NCBI GenBank assembly: GCA_030248215.1
Contig: JASANG010003345.1
Span: 310,001 to 374,000 of the forward strand
DNA: 64,000 bases
Source: Enoplolaimus lenunculus
Taxonomy: Eukaryota; Nematoda; Enoplea; Enoplida; Thoracostomopsidae
Direction of reading: 5' to 3'
Part shown: positions 1-12,779 of the stretch, in pieces
Layout of the letters: every line of letters starts with the position of its first letter
How positions within the stretch are numbered: the first letter of the stretch is position 1
Made by a program: the position numbers and the translations under genes
Notes under the pieces: model-generated
What the model was told of the DNA's origin: nothing
The model's database searches: none
The model's input: the letters and a program-made list of their open reading frames with translations, nothing else

Positions 1-1560
1 GGAACATAGGCTGTTGGTGGCTTCCGGTTTCGGTCTCAGTTCCGGATGTATGCTCCGGATGCATTCGATATGCGTAAAGCTGCGATTGTAACCGATATAG
101 TGCGTGACTCGCTTTTGCAAACACAAACATATCTGCAACGTTTTCGTAGCCGTTCAAATGTAAATAGTTGCCTTTGTACGGTAAAATTTGCCTGTTGTAA
201 TGCCGAAATAACGCCCAACGGTCGCTCAGGTACGCATAGATTGTTATTGATACGTTTACTGATGGTATAGGGGGTCCAAGCTTAATAGATGTGTAGAGGC
301 GATTGTCATAAGGTTCCACCCGGACCTGGCAACAAAGAGATGCCGAACCTTTGTGGGTAGGGCATCCAGTGCTCAGAGCGTTAGCGTGGTAAACGTTGTA
401 GCATAGTTGACCTTTTTGTGGATTATTTGGATGACACGGTTGAGATTTATGCGCAGGGGTGCAGAAAGTGTCACCCCCTGGGCAATCACATTTACACTCA
501 GATTGCAGCTGAGGTATGCCAAATTGATACCGGTCTCTGATTGGATATTGTTCGACGAACCGGTGATATTCAACGGCGTAAAATAGCGAATGGATTGGTG
601 TGTTTTGAGGCTGTGGAAATGATTCTACAATTTGGTTAGTTAACTGTGATGACGTGTTCGTTGCGGCGGTTGGCGAATCACTTTCGAGATCGACCTGGAA
701 CAGGATATATCATTGACACCAGTCCTCCTGATACCAATGCTCGAAGACTTAAATGGCACTAGTATTTTGATTAGTGCAATGCCGTCCGGCCGGGATGGTG
801 TCCTCCAACACTGTGCCACATTATACATGAATTGCCGTACGACACCGGATAGCAGTGCAAACTAAATTATAATTAAAAACTTTAAACCCTTCCAGACCTC
901 GTCAATAAATGGTCTTCTAACTATTTTTTTCTAACTAAACGTTCCCACGTTACGGATGTTAAAACTGTGTAAAATTTATATATACATACAAAAAGACAAA
1001 AACCTGCTCCAGTCTTCTGATGGCTCTTACAAAATCACTTTGCCTCGGTGGTATCGCCATGGGCCCGTGGCCATAGGGCACCCTGAGGGCTCAGCCCCCT
1101 AGAAAACGTTTACCCCTCATCTCTAAAAGTTTCACTCCCCGTTATATATAAGCTATTTATTACGAACGCGTGCACCTGCTGAAATGTTCTGGTGTTTCGC
1201 TTTGCATTTTGAGCTGGCTACGCGCCTGTGCACGATCCGGTATTCACTGAACGAACCATTCGAACTAGGAGACTAACCTGAAAACACGACCGATGACCCA
1301 GTTCCATACGCAGTTTCACGTTTGTTGTCAACCGTAAATTGTACGAATCGTTATCATGAAAATAATATTCGCCTTCAGTAATTTTTGGCACCAATCCATG
1401 ACAGGTTACGGGTGGTTTCAAAATTTTGCTCGAACCAACGGATGCAATTGGGGTCGTTGTTATTGTTGTTTCGATCGTTGGCTCAGTGCCAAACCTTCCT
1501 TGCGACCCGTCGAGATTTAGGCACTGTGCCAAGATGGACCAGTAAATCAGTCGCCAGAGT
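1..1560 (-). CDS. EFF-1/AFF-1-like cell-fusion protein, partial (3' part, runs off left edge)
   Basis: Two exons can be joined in phase: 1278..1560 and 1..694. The acceptor at 694 is preceded by TTCCAG and the donor after 1278 is CAG|GTTAGT. The last exon stays open for 231 codons to the window edge, so the C-terminus (stem, membrane segment) is outside. Its first 70 residues lead to CKCDCPGGDTFC, followed by a dense cysteine series at exon residues 67, 69, 71, 78, 87, 98, 111, 121 and 122, then the segment SLCCQVRVEPYD and a beta-rich stretch around KLGPPIPSVNVSITIYAY. From memory this matches the CDCPG...C...CYxxxH...GCP...CC layout of the domain III region of nematode EFF-1/AFF-1 fusogens, class II fold membrane glycoproteins that fuse somatic cells. 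The upstream exon has a Thr-rich loop and one cysteine. Family assignment is by remembered motif, not alignment; a different cysteine-rich ectodomain is possible. Confidence 0.6.
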
Positions 1561-1899
1561 CTGGCTGGGTTTTTGTTTACGTTCCCGATTAATAGCATCA
1601 CATATTGTGAAATTTGATTATTTTGAGTTATTTATTATAATTATTTTTTATAACGTTAAAATTAATTAATATTCTGAAATTTTATGTTTTTCTGAATTCC
1701 GCCTGTAACCAGGAGGTGAGGTTATACCGGGCACTGTCCCGCAGTTAAGTTGAAGAGCTAATATTTGAAAGTTGATGCTGAAAAAATATATTAAATTTTC
1801 GCAAAAACGGGGTTGGCACTCTAGTTTTGTCTGCGCGATATTTTTCAGCTATTTAGCTACAAATACACTGTATCAATCGCGGTCCGGCAAATGTTATTA

Positions 1900-2060
1900 T
1901 TAGGGGCGTAACAGTAAAGCGTATTCCTAAGCCTAAGCCTAAGCCTAAGCGTTGCAAAAATGTGTTCCTAAGCCTAAAGCCTAAGCATAAGCAAAAAATG
2001 TAATGTAGAATCTAAACCTGCTCTTTTATAGACCCACCAAAAACCTGGACGCCCCTTAAT
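1900..2060 (+). repeat. TTAGGC-core short interspersed element (copy 1)
   Basis: An element of about 160 bp is bounded by short inverted ends (TTAGGGGCGTAAC on the left, GGACGCCCCTTAA on the right). Its core is CCTAAG repeats interrupted by CGTATTCC-type spacers, followed by a conserved non-repeat arm that includes TTTATAGACCCACCA. The same arm and ends recur at 43979..44152, and in reverse at 40399..40540 and 46545..46685. Confidence 0.65.
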
Positions 2061-2742
2061 TTTACATGGGTCCGCGGTCGCCGTATCCATAACACTTCAT
2101 CTCCAAGTTGGCGGTTGATTTGTTCCAGTCAGTTACCGAAAACAGCTGTTTGGATTAAAAAACTGAATCTACCGGCAGGATGTGACAGTAAAAGCATGTT
2201 TGGTTGCAACATTTTTGTTTCAATAGTCTGAACTGCTATAAATAACAATTATTTGTATTTGTAATGACCAGTTGCCAATTAAAACAAATATGACGTCAGT
2301 AGTGTTGTGCACTTTTTTGTACTGTCCGTCCGACCGGTCATTGGTCGCCCAATGTAGAACTTTTAAAAATTTATCAAACACTTATATAATGGTATCGTTA
2401 TGTTACTCGTTGCTATACCAATAATTTTAGGCTCATAATTCAACAAGAAACGACCTGGTTGTGAAATATATACGTTGACAACAGGTTCAGTAATATCCTA
2501 TAAGCTTTAATATAGGACAGTTTACCGCATTGTTTCAAAATATTTTATATATTACAGCTGTGAAATTTTTGCTTTTCAAAACTGTCATTGATCAATGAAG
2601 AAATTTTGGGATGATTTAATCCGATTATACATTATTATTCCTCTTATTATTGTCAAAAAATATTATATTTACTCCCGCGTAAAATTTTACTATACTTTGT
2701 AAAAGGCATGGAAACTAGATCGTCCGAAGCGCTTTATCACAC

Positions 2743-2868
2743 CGCACGAGTGTCCAGAACAGAACTGCAACCGAAGTTGTTTCAGCTTTTGATGCAACTT
2801 TAGCATTAACCATAATGATAAGAGTAGGCGACGTTTCAGATTTCAGATAAAGGTTTTTAAATCGAAAT
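2743..2868 (-). CDS. candidate upstream exon of the EFF-1/AFF-1-like gene
   Basis: A 126-base minus-strand stretch bounded by an acceptor (ATATTTAG|A) and a weak donor (CG|GTGTGA) reads as a hydrophobic, beta-rich peptide containing SPTLIIMVNAKVASKAETTS and VAVLFWTLVR. It ends in phase 2, which fits the phase needed by the exon starting at 1560. The fit in phase is a one-in-three coincidence, and no family motif is visible, so this is only a candidate. Other 5' exons of this gene should lie further right, but I could not recognise them. Confidence 0.25.
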
Positions 2869-5344
2869 CTAAATATTATTAAAAATATTAAATTAATAAT
2901 AACAGTATTTTTAGCTTTTTCTGCGATAAGCAATTACTGAGCACTCGGCCAATACCTTTAGCCGGCCGACTCAAAGCCGGTGAACAGCACTAGTGTTCAG
3001 AAAGTAGACTGACACGTATATTGTTCTGTAAATGATAGCAAAATGTTAATCTGTATATTATTCAACATGCATTAAGAAAAAACATCCGGTTCCAGCTCTC
3101 CTATATAAATTTTGCGGACGTTCCGGCAGTTCCGGTGGCGAAATTTTACACCGTTTTAGAAAATTGTATCGTTCGGTGAGATTGACTTTAAGTTTTGCTA
3201 CAATTTTGATGAAGAAATTGTCGGAATTTCCTAAAAAATAAGCGTACTGTAGTGACCCGAATAAGAGAGCGGGGTATATTTATTACCCCTTTCTAAATGG
3301 TACCTTCCTGCTATGCGGTTCCGGACTGTTATTTATTTCGCGATCCGAGTTCAGTTAATATTTGGACAACATTTTTACATATGCCAATCATTTTCTACGG
3401 TCTCATGACTTTATGAATATATCATTATGACTGGAGTATAGTGTTATGAATATATGCAACATTATACTTCGGGTAATGAATCAAATTCTGAATTAAACTT
3501 AATTTGGTGCACGAAGCATTTACGCACTAATTGATGTTTGTTGTTTCGTAAGTTATGTTGAACTCTATCCATTTATGGACTCTAATTAGGGAAATGTACT
3601 CCTATTAATTCGGACTCAAAATAGAGACCCATGACCGTTTTTATCTCTTCCCTGCTTTGAAAATTAAAAATTAATAACACAGGTATCATGCAATACTAGC
3701 ACTAGAAATCGATGTCATGTTACGTAAACGTCACTTTTAGTTCGACTTACCGTAAGATAAATTTGCAAGCTTGATAACGTTTTGCCCCTTTTTAATAGAA
3801 CACAATGATTCACTTATTAACATTACCGTCTCATAAAACCTAATTTGCTCAATGAATATATATATTGAATGAGTCATAACAAGCAAACCGGTACCGTATC
3901 CCAATAATTTGTCCTTTCGATACAAAGCAACCGGTCAATATTTTTTACCTGTTAAACTGATGTGAAAGGTGGTATTGAAACAATCAGCGAGTCCTAAATC
4001 AGTGTTGGTGCCAATTTTCCAGGTAGACTGGGAAGTACTTGCCCTCAAAATCGGTTATAACTAAAAGCGTTTCACTGTAAATGTTTTGTCATTTGTCGAA
4101 AAACTAAACAAACCATATGTTTATGGCCATTTCGAATGTATATAAGTCAAATTGGCCAGCTGTAGCTCACTTTAACAAAAAGTTATAAAATGAAATCATG
4201 TCAAATTTTCATGGCTTATGTATCATCCTGTTTGGGATAACCCGACAGATTTAGTTCCAATAATTGGCTGATATTGACCGATCCTCGCTGCCAGGTAAAC
4301 ATAAAGCCACACATTGGTTGCTGAAACGTAAACAGGAGAATGACAATAGGTTTAATCAAACAAACTGAAACTTACAAACAAACCCTATAAACGTGAACTC
4401 TGAAACGATTGAGAGATAAACTCAAAATGTAGCCTTGCATCCGATAATGTGTTTTGTCAATATGAGCGCAATGTAAAAGCCTAATTTTCAAACTAGAACC
4501 GGTTGCCTAATCGATTTTTAGATGAGACAAGTTGTTTTGATGTTGAAATAGCTAACGAGACAGTAGTCATTTAGCGCATAATTGGTTTTGAAAGATTGAG
4601 TTTATCAGCTAGACTAAACTAGGTAATATAAACATACTGCGAGGGTCTTTTTTATATATTTTTCGTTTACGCACCGTACGAGCAAAAAATGTCAATAAAG
4701 ATGTATAACGTGAACTGAGCATTATTTTAATTTTACGCAAAACGTCAGTTACAAAAACGTAGCAACAGCGGTTAGAGGTTAACCCCCGTTCTTTTTTGTG
4801 ATTTTAGCCCGCGACTTTTGGTTAACGTTGCTGTACCGATGTAACTTAAGAAACCTTGGAAACTTTTTACAACACAGATATGTTGCGAGCAGTTTCTGTT
4901 CAAAATCAACAAACTGTTTTTACAAAATGTTCAGCCAACACAAATAATTTGCTCGAATCCGACTAAAATCGCAGTTTTCTGTGATGCCGGAAACTATGCA
5001 GAGCTCGTAAACTATCAAACTTCAAATCGAAACCCCCAATATCTATCAATAGTAGTAACCAGGCAGCGGATCTAGTAGTTTTTAAAAGGGGCAACTGCGC
5101 AAATGATAATCACACAAAACAAGTCGCAGGAAAAGCGAAGAGAATGCGAATGTGATTTTAGTGCTAAACCTTAATGCAACCTCATAGTGTTGATCGTTGT
5201 TAAGGCTTAGGTCGAGGTTCCCCACCTCTTTGGGCTGCAAATATAGTAACTGTAAAAGTTTTATTATTACAAAATGTCACGCAAAGGTTTTGGGAGCTTT
5301 TGATTTTAACGACAATTATTGTGACATAAAATTATTCAACTGCT

Positions 5345-5415
5345 GTATATATACATATATATCTGTATATATCTATATATAATTATATATATGTATATAT
5401 TTATATATATATCAT
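5345..5415. repeat. TA-rich microsatellite
   Basis: Imperfect (TA)n tract with TATATATC and TATATATG variants over about 70 bases. Confidence 0.8.
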
Positions 5416-6404
5416 GGTAAAGTCAGAGGTCTGCCTCTAGCTCAGTCCTCTAACCCCGGCTCCGGCTCTGGTAGAATTTCTGCCAAAGGTAACGGCAATT
5501 TCGGCGATAAAACTTTGCATAGTTTTAATCAGTTTATTTGCTTGGTGCGTTTTATTTTAACTTTTCGTGTAATTTTGAGGGAAAAATTGCCAATATTTCG
5601 AAAGAAATATGCGTAAAAGCACAAGATTTAACAACACCATGCAGGTATTTGCTAAAATTAGCAAATTAAAGATCATTTTAAGTACCTACTTTTGCTTCTC
5701 TCTGGCTCCGACAAATTTTGTTAACCTTCGGCTCCGGTATTTTTCACTTCCGGTTGCACCCTAATCAAGAGGAACTCCCGTTCATAGGATACAGGAACAG
5801 GAATATGAATTCATTTTCGTCGAAACAGAAACACGAACCGGAACAGGAATTGCAAATATATTACATTAAAGAATTATACTGCTAACCGACGACTATAACA
5901 GAAGCTAAAATATGCTGTTTGTCTCATGTTATGTGTTTTCATAGCTCGTTTTCCAAGTTTTACGAAAACATGCGTCAAATAATTGAAAATACCAGGAATG
6001 TGCAGACGAAACACAAGTTATAAAAAAATGCTGAGTTTCATTTTTGAGACGTAAATTTTTATTTTTTTTAGCTGATAGTTTACAATTTACCTCAAGGCCG
6101 TAAAATTTTCGGGTCCTGTATGATTCAATGAAAGAACAAAAACCAGAAACCTGCCTAAGTCTTCTTCTAAATTTCGAATTTTATGAGCAAGCTCTGGAAT
6201 TGCCACAAAAATGAAACCAGAAATCTTTTACCTACACTTTGTCCTACACAAAGCTTAAGACATTTATAAGCTTCGGCACAGGCTTTACCTAAGCCTATGC
6301 AGCTCAAGCAATGTTAAGCCTCAAAAATTCAAAAGCCGAAACCAGGAATATTTAGTATTTTGACTTGGTCTAAGTATAATAATTCTGGCTCTTGTAAAAA
6401 TCAG

Positions 6405-6575
6405 GGGCGGCGCGTTTTTCTGTGGGACTGCAATAAACTTAGGCTTTAGACTAATTTTTTGCTTAGGCTTAGGCTTAGGCTTATGTTTAGGTTTAGGAAT
6501 ATGCTCGTTCTTACGCTTAGGCTTAGGCTTAGGAATATGCTTATATTAATACTGTTCCGTCCCTGTTCTTTACAT
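6405..6575 (-). repeat. TTAGGC-core element, second subfamily
   Basis: Degenerate TTAGGC repeats with AATATGCTC spacers are flanked on the right by ACTGTTCCGTCCCTGTTCT and on the left by a conserved arm containing TGTGGGACTGCA. Related copies, some reversed, lie at 8995..9195, 10055..10225, 14250..14460 and 46138..46290. The outer sequence AGAACAGGG is seen at both sides in some copies, suggesting terminal inverted repeats. Confidence 0.6.
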
Positions 6576-7551
6576 CGGCCATAATTCTTAATATTAATGT
6601 TAAAGTACTTAGCTTCTATCCAATTTTAAATCAGATGAAAATAGCGTTCTTTTGTTTTGAGTGAAAAAATAAATCATCCTCAAATTTTCACACAGTAAAT
6701 ATATACTACAGCTTATAATTATCATACCGTTGAATACACGCTAATGGTTACTAAAATAGGTTTAAACATATGCACTAAACACATTTTAGCGCACATTTAT
6801 AATAAATAATAGTGTTATTCACAGAGGCACCCAACTGTTTCTGTATAGCTTCATACTATTTATACATCTCTTGGATAAAGGTTAGCCAGTACTCTCGGGT
6901 GTACAATATTCAACAACTGGAGGAGAAAAATTCCGGAGCCGATCTCACAGCCCAATTTTGTCCCCAGGCCAATTCCCCCTGAGAAATTGGATTACCCCAA
7001 TTTCTCTCCCGGAGATGGCCGACTCATTAGTGGCAAAAATTAGCCTAGCTTAATTCCTCTAGCCTGTGACACAGGAGGACGATTTTCCAGCCGGAACTGA
7101 AGGTAGATCTATGACTGTACCCGAGACACATTCCTGGCAATAGAGTCATGTGCGTAGCCAAGACTTTTTAAAGGGAGGTTACTCTGTATAAAAGTATCCA
7201 AGGGACTTCTTCTGTTCCAAAGTGATCCCATGTCGAAAAACATCTAAACAAAAATCCAAAAAGGTTAAGGGTTTGACACCGGAACGCCCCCCCGCCCTCC
7301 GGCTACACCCATGGATGAAATATAAACATATATTTATAAATATAGAAATAAATAGTATGTTAAGCATTATTTAAAACTGTGAACCAGATAGCTGAGTCTT
7401 CAGACATTTTAATTGTTTGAACCTTCGTTACAACTGCTAAATTTGAAAAGGTAAAATATACGCTATCATCGTTTTTAACAATAAATTCACAACCTCAAAG
7501 TAAACCATTTTTCAGTTTCACGCAGCGACTCAAGTGTAATTAGGAAGCATT

Positions 7552-8377
7552 GGCTGGGTTTCCGAAACCCTACTAGTAAGTAGACTTAGTACTTAGTACG
7601 GACTATGTAATTGCTTAACTATTTTGCTGTTTTTAAAAGCGTACTTAAGTGAAATAAATACTTAAGTCGCTGACTAAATTTCATATACTACAAATTAACC
7701 GCTCAGACACACTAGCCTTGGTCTAAATGAGGTTGTAGACTCATGATGTCCGTTTAATATAAAGCAAAACTATTAGTTCCTTGCCATGGCAATAGCCGAT
7801 ATTTGGCGCTTCTTTGGTTGTGCTCGAAAATTTAAGTATTTGCTTAAGTCGGCGACTTAAGTAATGAGTCATCCACGCTAAAATGCACGCGCCGATGTAA
7901 AAAATGTTCCACCCACCCCATTAGGAACAGCATCGAAATACACATACTAGCTGGAGGCAAGGTACAGTTTCATAGCTGTAATTAGGCAGTGTTAATTGTC
8001 TAGACTCTGTCGGAAGGGACTCTGGATAAATACATGTTGCCTGTAGGATGTCAGGACATTATGTTAGCACACGCGCACACATTTAAAAACACACACTGTG
8101 CACACATATTCACACACAGCATTCAGCGCAAAAATTGAGTCCCTTCCGAGGGACTATGGACAATAACAGTTCCCGATAATGATGTCAGCACAAGTATATA
8201 TTTATGCCTAGAGCATATTCATTGTCTAAAGGTTCAGACAATGACATATTGACATCTCAGACAGTGTATAATGAGAGTGGGTAGGGACAACGCGGGCACC
8301 CAAAAGGGCGTGGATGACCCATAATTACTCAAGTATACCTTAAGTAAATACTTAGGTAAAATTTCAGAAATCCAACC
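7552..8377. mobile_element. MITE with subterminal ACTTAAGT palindromes, interrupted by a nested MITE
   Basis: The ends GGCTGGGTTTCCGAAA and (reverse complement) GGTTGGATTTCTGAAA are terminal inverted repeats, flanked by ATT on both sides (549-551 of 7.5 kb and 8378..8380), a 3-bp target duplication. The interior is full of AAGTACTTAAGT-type palindromes. A second copy of the family at 23699..23981 also has ATT on both sides. This copy is split by the nested element at 7865..8321; without the nested element it would be about 366 bp. Confidence 0.8.
7865..8321. mobile_element. nested PIF/Harbinger-like MITE with TAA target duplication
   Basis: The ends TGAGTCATCCACGC and (reverse complement) TGGGTCATCCACGC are inverted repeats. 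TAA precedes the left end (7862..7864) and follows the right end (8322..8324). A 3-bp TWA duplication is the known signature of PIF/Harbinger transposons. The element shares its ends and an inner GAGTCCCTTCYGA motif with the copy at 30506..31032. It has no coding capacity. Confidence 0.8.
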
Positions 8378-8994
8378 ATTCTCTGTCTACTACCATATGA
8401 TACTTTGTCTGTGATTACATACACTGTTATATACTTTAAAACTTTTTAAGATTTATTTAATTTTAAAACAGAACGATTTTAAGCGTTAACGGCAGCATCG
8501 AATCCGAGATTCAAAAAGCATATAAGAACGGTAGCTTTCAATACCGACTTATAGAAGTTTATCAAATGCAATCTATCATTAATTCAAAAAGAAGCACCGA
8601 TAGCGCGAAATATATATAGCTGGCACAAAAGCATTGACGCAAAGTGTAAACTGTCGTCTCCTGAGACCGATCTAAACTACATTTTCTAAGAATTTAGCCA
8701 GAAAGCGGCGTAAATTATGCGCAAGAGAACTTTCGTTCTCGCTATCGATTTTGCCGACGCTATGAAAATTAGCAATGGGATTTAGGTTGATGAATATCGA
8801 AAAAAAATATATCTATGACTCGGTTTAGTATTTGTGAATCATATTATATGGAAGGTGCGCCAACCTTTGTTTTAAGATTTAGCGATTTTGCAAAATCAAC
8901 GAACCATTAATGTAAGTATGCGAAGTGCGCTGTAGTAGTTCTGTAACTGAAACGATTTTACGACACATCTACGAGCACATGTGTAGAACACGGC

Positions 8995-9195
8995 CGGATC
9001 GTTTTCCTGCGGGATTGTAAGAGTCAGTTTAAACTTTAGACTAACTTTTTTGCTTGGCTTAAGCTTAGGCTTAGGAATATGCTCATTTTTACGCTTAACT
9101 TTAAGCTTAGGCTTAGGCTTAGGGTTAGGCTTAGCCTTAGGCTTAGGCTTAAAAATTACTCATACTACTATTCAGGCCCTGTTCTATACATGAGC
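8995..9195 (-). repeat. TTAGGC-core element, second subfamily
   Basis: Degenerate TTAGGC tract with an AATATGCTCATTTTTACGC spacer, closed on the right by GGCCCTGTTCTATACATGAG. Same layout as the copy at 6405..6575. Confidence 0.6.
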
Positions 9196-9519
9196 CCTTC
9201 AATGTTGAAATCGCCACGTCACTAAACGGCAACCAGTACCCAATACCATGTTTAGTGCACCGAATATAAGAAATGGGCGGAGTCCCTCATATTCAAGAAG
9301 CCGCTCACAAAACCTCAAAAAATACACATAAATATTAGCTGAATAAACTGTAAATTTGTCTGAATACTAATAATTATCACGTATTCATATTGAAAAATTT
9401 TAGCATTTCTTGGTTTAGGAGGCCCTTCACGTTGACTTTGCGATTAGCCCCTCACAGATTTGTCACTCCACTGTCAATAGCTATCACGAGTGTGCCCGTA
9501 AGACTGTTTTACATATATA

Positions 9520-9766
9520 CTCTGTAAATTCCAATGAGTTGATTAATCAGTTCAGCTAGCGAGTTGGTTATTTCTTCATTCATATCAGTACACATTAACT
9601 CACCCTCAGTAGAGTTAATTCTCAATCTGAGTTGACTCTGGGTGAGTTGATTAATTAACACAGAATGAATTGGATCAACTCAAAATTCTGAGTTGTGATA
9701 GTCCTAACTCAGACTGAGTAATTCAACTCATTTTGAGTTAAAATCAACTCACTGAAATTTACAGTG
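9520..9766. mobile_element. small MITE flanked by TATA
   Basis: Terminal inverted repeats CTCTGTAAATTCCAATGAGT and (reverse complement) CACTGTAAATTTCAGTGAGT bound a 247-bp element rich in GAGTTGA/TCAACTC motifs. TATA sits on both sides, consistent with a TA-targeting (Tc1/mariner-type) element. There is no open frame. Confidence 0.7.
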
Positions 9767-10054
9767 TATATATGTTGTGCAGAATTGACAAATTCAAATA
9801 TTAATATTTTCATTCAGAACATAATTTTTAGTCCATTTAACAAATGACAAAATGGCAAATGCACACAATTTTTTAAAATTTTAGATAAATTTCGTTATTT
9901 TTATGTCATATCGAACAGATGCAGCATATCTCTAATGAAAATTTTCGCGATTCACATATGGCTTAAAAACTATTTTGAGAGCAAAACAACAGAATTTCCG
10001 GTACTTTTATAACGGAAACGGCCCATTTAAAATGATCAAGAGCGGAATGTTTTT

Positions 10055-10225
10055 CAACGGGACAGCGATAGAGTAAGCTTAAGTTTTAGAGTGTAGATTA
10101 ATTTTTTACTTAGTCTTCAGCTTAGGCTTAGGTAAATACATAAGCTCATTCTTACGCTTAGGCTTCAGGTTTAGAATTAAGCTTAGGCTTAGGAATATTA
10201 TATATACCACTGTTACGGCCCTGTT
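10055..10225 (-). repeat. TTAGGC-core element, second subfamily
   Basis: Degenerate TTAGGC repeats ending on the right with ACTGTTACGGCCCTGTTCT, the same boundary as other copies of the family. Confidence 0.55.
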
Positions 10226-11082
10226 CTATACAATAGCCATGGAAACAAATACAGATTATATACAAGTGAAACGAACCGTATTTTTGGTTAGCCATTAATT
10301 TTCGCCAATATAATTTTTTTATGGTTTCACTAATGGCCCCAGTTAAATTGTAACCTTAACAGTTATGGTATATAAGTATTAAATTCAAAATTACTCATGT
10401 TCTTCATGCATTCGTACATATATAAACAAATATTTTCCAGCCCAATTCAAATACAGGCGTTGTGAACCAAAACCAATTTTAAATTAACCAATTTACTAGC
10501 AGGCATCAGGTTTCACAGTTTTAATACAACAAATCAATTTATTTCCTATTTTGAACAGCATTTTGACCAATAAAATCCGAAACGGTTGCAGTTGGTTATT
10601 TAATGCAAACCAGCTGAAATAAGAAATGCGGAGGTTCACGAACTCAATAGCATATAAATCTTTGATGAACTTAATGTTGCAAAAAAGGCAAAGGTTCTAA
10701 CTTCTAATTGCATGTTTGTTGCGATCGTTTTCGTTGAATATTGTAACTATTTACTTAGGCTAAAAATCAACTGTAGATGTGCACCAGATATCAGGATATA
10801 AAAAATATCCGGATATGCCCAGCACTGCCAATCACATGTTGTGATGGTTTGATATTTGTATGGCTCTAATTATTACCTTTCCATCTGCTTCTTCTTCAAA
10901 TAAAGCATTAGGTTTTAGGTATTGTTATGATTCTCTTTTTCATTTATATATGAATTAGGGCCATCCATTTTATACACTATTGAAGCTTTGCAGGTTGTAA
11001 CGAATAATAAAAATAACAGAATCCGTTAGTGATCAAAATATAGGAAATGTAAACAGGATACTAAATTAAATAATTTTCGGCC

Positions 11083-11400
11083 CATGTTACTCTGGGGAGC
11101 GTCCCGTTTACTCGCGGGTTTGGTTTTTGCTTAAAGTAAAGGCTTACGCGTAGACTTAAAGTTGTGATTAGGCTTGCGCCCAGTCCATGGTTTAGGATTT
11201 GTTAAGACTTAACCTTGGGTGTTTGGCTTCATGTTGCTCTGAGGGGTATCCCGTTTACTCGCGGGTTAGACATTACGTTTAGACTTTTTGCTTAACTTAG
11301 GTTTTAGGCTTATGCTGAGGTGTGTTCAGGCTTGCGCTTAGCTATATGCGTAGACTTAGTCGCAGGATTAGGCTAAGTCTTCCGCTTAGGCTTATATCTA
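11083..11400 (-). repeat. degenerate TTAGGC region with about 145-bp direct repeat
   Basis: CCCGTTTACTCGCGGGTT occurs twice (near 11101 and 11247) in the same orientation, each followed by a degenerate TTAGGC-like tract. This looks like a decayed tandem of a TTAGGC-core unit. Confidence 0.45.
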
Positions 11401-12779
11401 TGTTCCCTAGGAGTTCACACACTTACATCCACTATAGGCACAAGTGCCTCAACAGTTATGTTTTGTAAATAACTAGATAAATTTTCTTCCGGTTTGGGCT
11501 TAAAGTTCTATCTCTCCTCATAAAATGTATTCAGACGGGCGCTCCAAGCCTCTATAGAATTCTGGACTCAAATCAGCTACCACCGTGAACAATTTGTCAA
11601 TTTTGTTAAAAAATTTTTTACTTCAAAGTATCGATGGGACCTCCCAATGTTACGATTCCAACCAAGCAGCACTTATTTTTATTAAAGAATTAATTAAAAA
11701 ATTGTTTTCAATTAGCATTCGACAACAAGAATTTCATATAGCGCCCGCAAGTTATTAAAAAGTAGTCATATCGCGATTAATTTCCCAAAATTCACTATAA
11801 ATTTTGTTCAAATTTCGTGGTTTGTTCTTAAAATAATTAGTACAATTGTAGTAGTAAGTGCCCATACAGGCCTACAATAATTATCAATAGTTACAGTTAG
11901 CAAGATGTCAGATGCTTAGAGTAGTTAAAATAAAATGCGGGCTGTTGCCGACCTAAATCTTAGTCAACCACAAACGATAAAAACAATAAAAGTTAAAATT
12001 CGTTCAACTAAACAAAGTCAGTTCTTCGACATCAAACTGCTCCATTTCACCAAACGAGCACCTTTTTATAGGCTCTATTTGTCCTTGATCCTGGTTGACA
12101 AATAGGCTCATTATCGTAGCCTAAAATTTTAAATACGAATTTGTGCTATATTTAAAATTTTAAAGCAATTTTGTTTCGATAAAAGCAAAACTTTACGCTT
12201 GAATAAATTTTTTTGGAAGTTTACGCCAACCAACAGACTAAATTTGGCCAATTCTTAGAAAATTTTAGTAAGTTTATAAAATTTAAACTTTATTTTTACG
12301 GTATGCGGTTCTTAATGAGCTTGTTTACATCGACTTTAGCACAATTTATACTTTTGTGCTTTTGTCGGGATAAATTCCTCTTTACATTAATTAGCGAAAT
12401 ACTATTCAATTTTTGACGTTTTTTAAACAAAATTTACAAAATTTGCCGCCTCACCTTTCGCGGGCAAATTTTAAAAGCATAATAAACTCACTACATCAAT
12501 TTGTATCGCATCCGTTGCCTCCAAGTTGATTGATTCTATCAAAAACATTTATGTCAAAAACGTTTTCGTTTTTGACCTTCAAAAATTAAAGGAAGAGTAA
12601 AGTGTGAACATCACACTTTACTTTAAAGTTCATCCCTAATTTTCAAGAGTAATTTAATTTTACTAAGTTTTTTAAAACTTTCAAGTGCAAATGCTCATCA
12701 CTTGCACTTGATTATTACATCAACGTTGTTTTTGTTTTAAAGCTGTTTTTAAGTGTTGCTTTTTTTGACAGAGTTTAAT

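Noticed and set aside
1385-1669. 94-codon plus-strand frame
   Set aside because: Antisense to the better supported exon 1278..1560 of the fusogen-like gene and ending in AT-rich noise.
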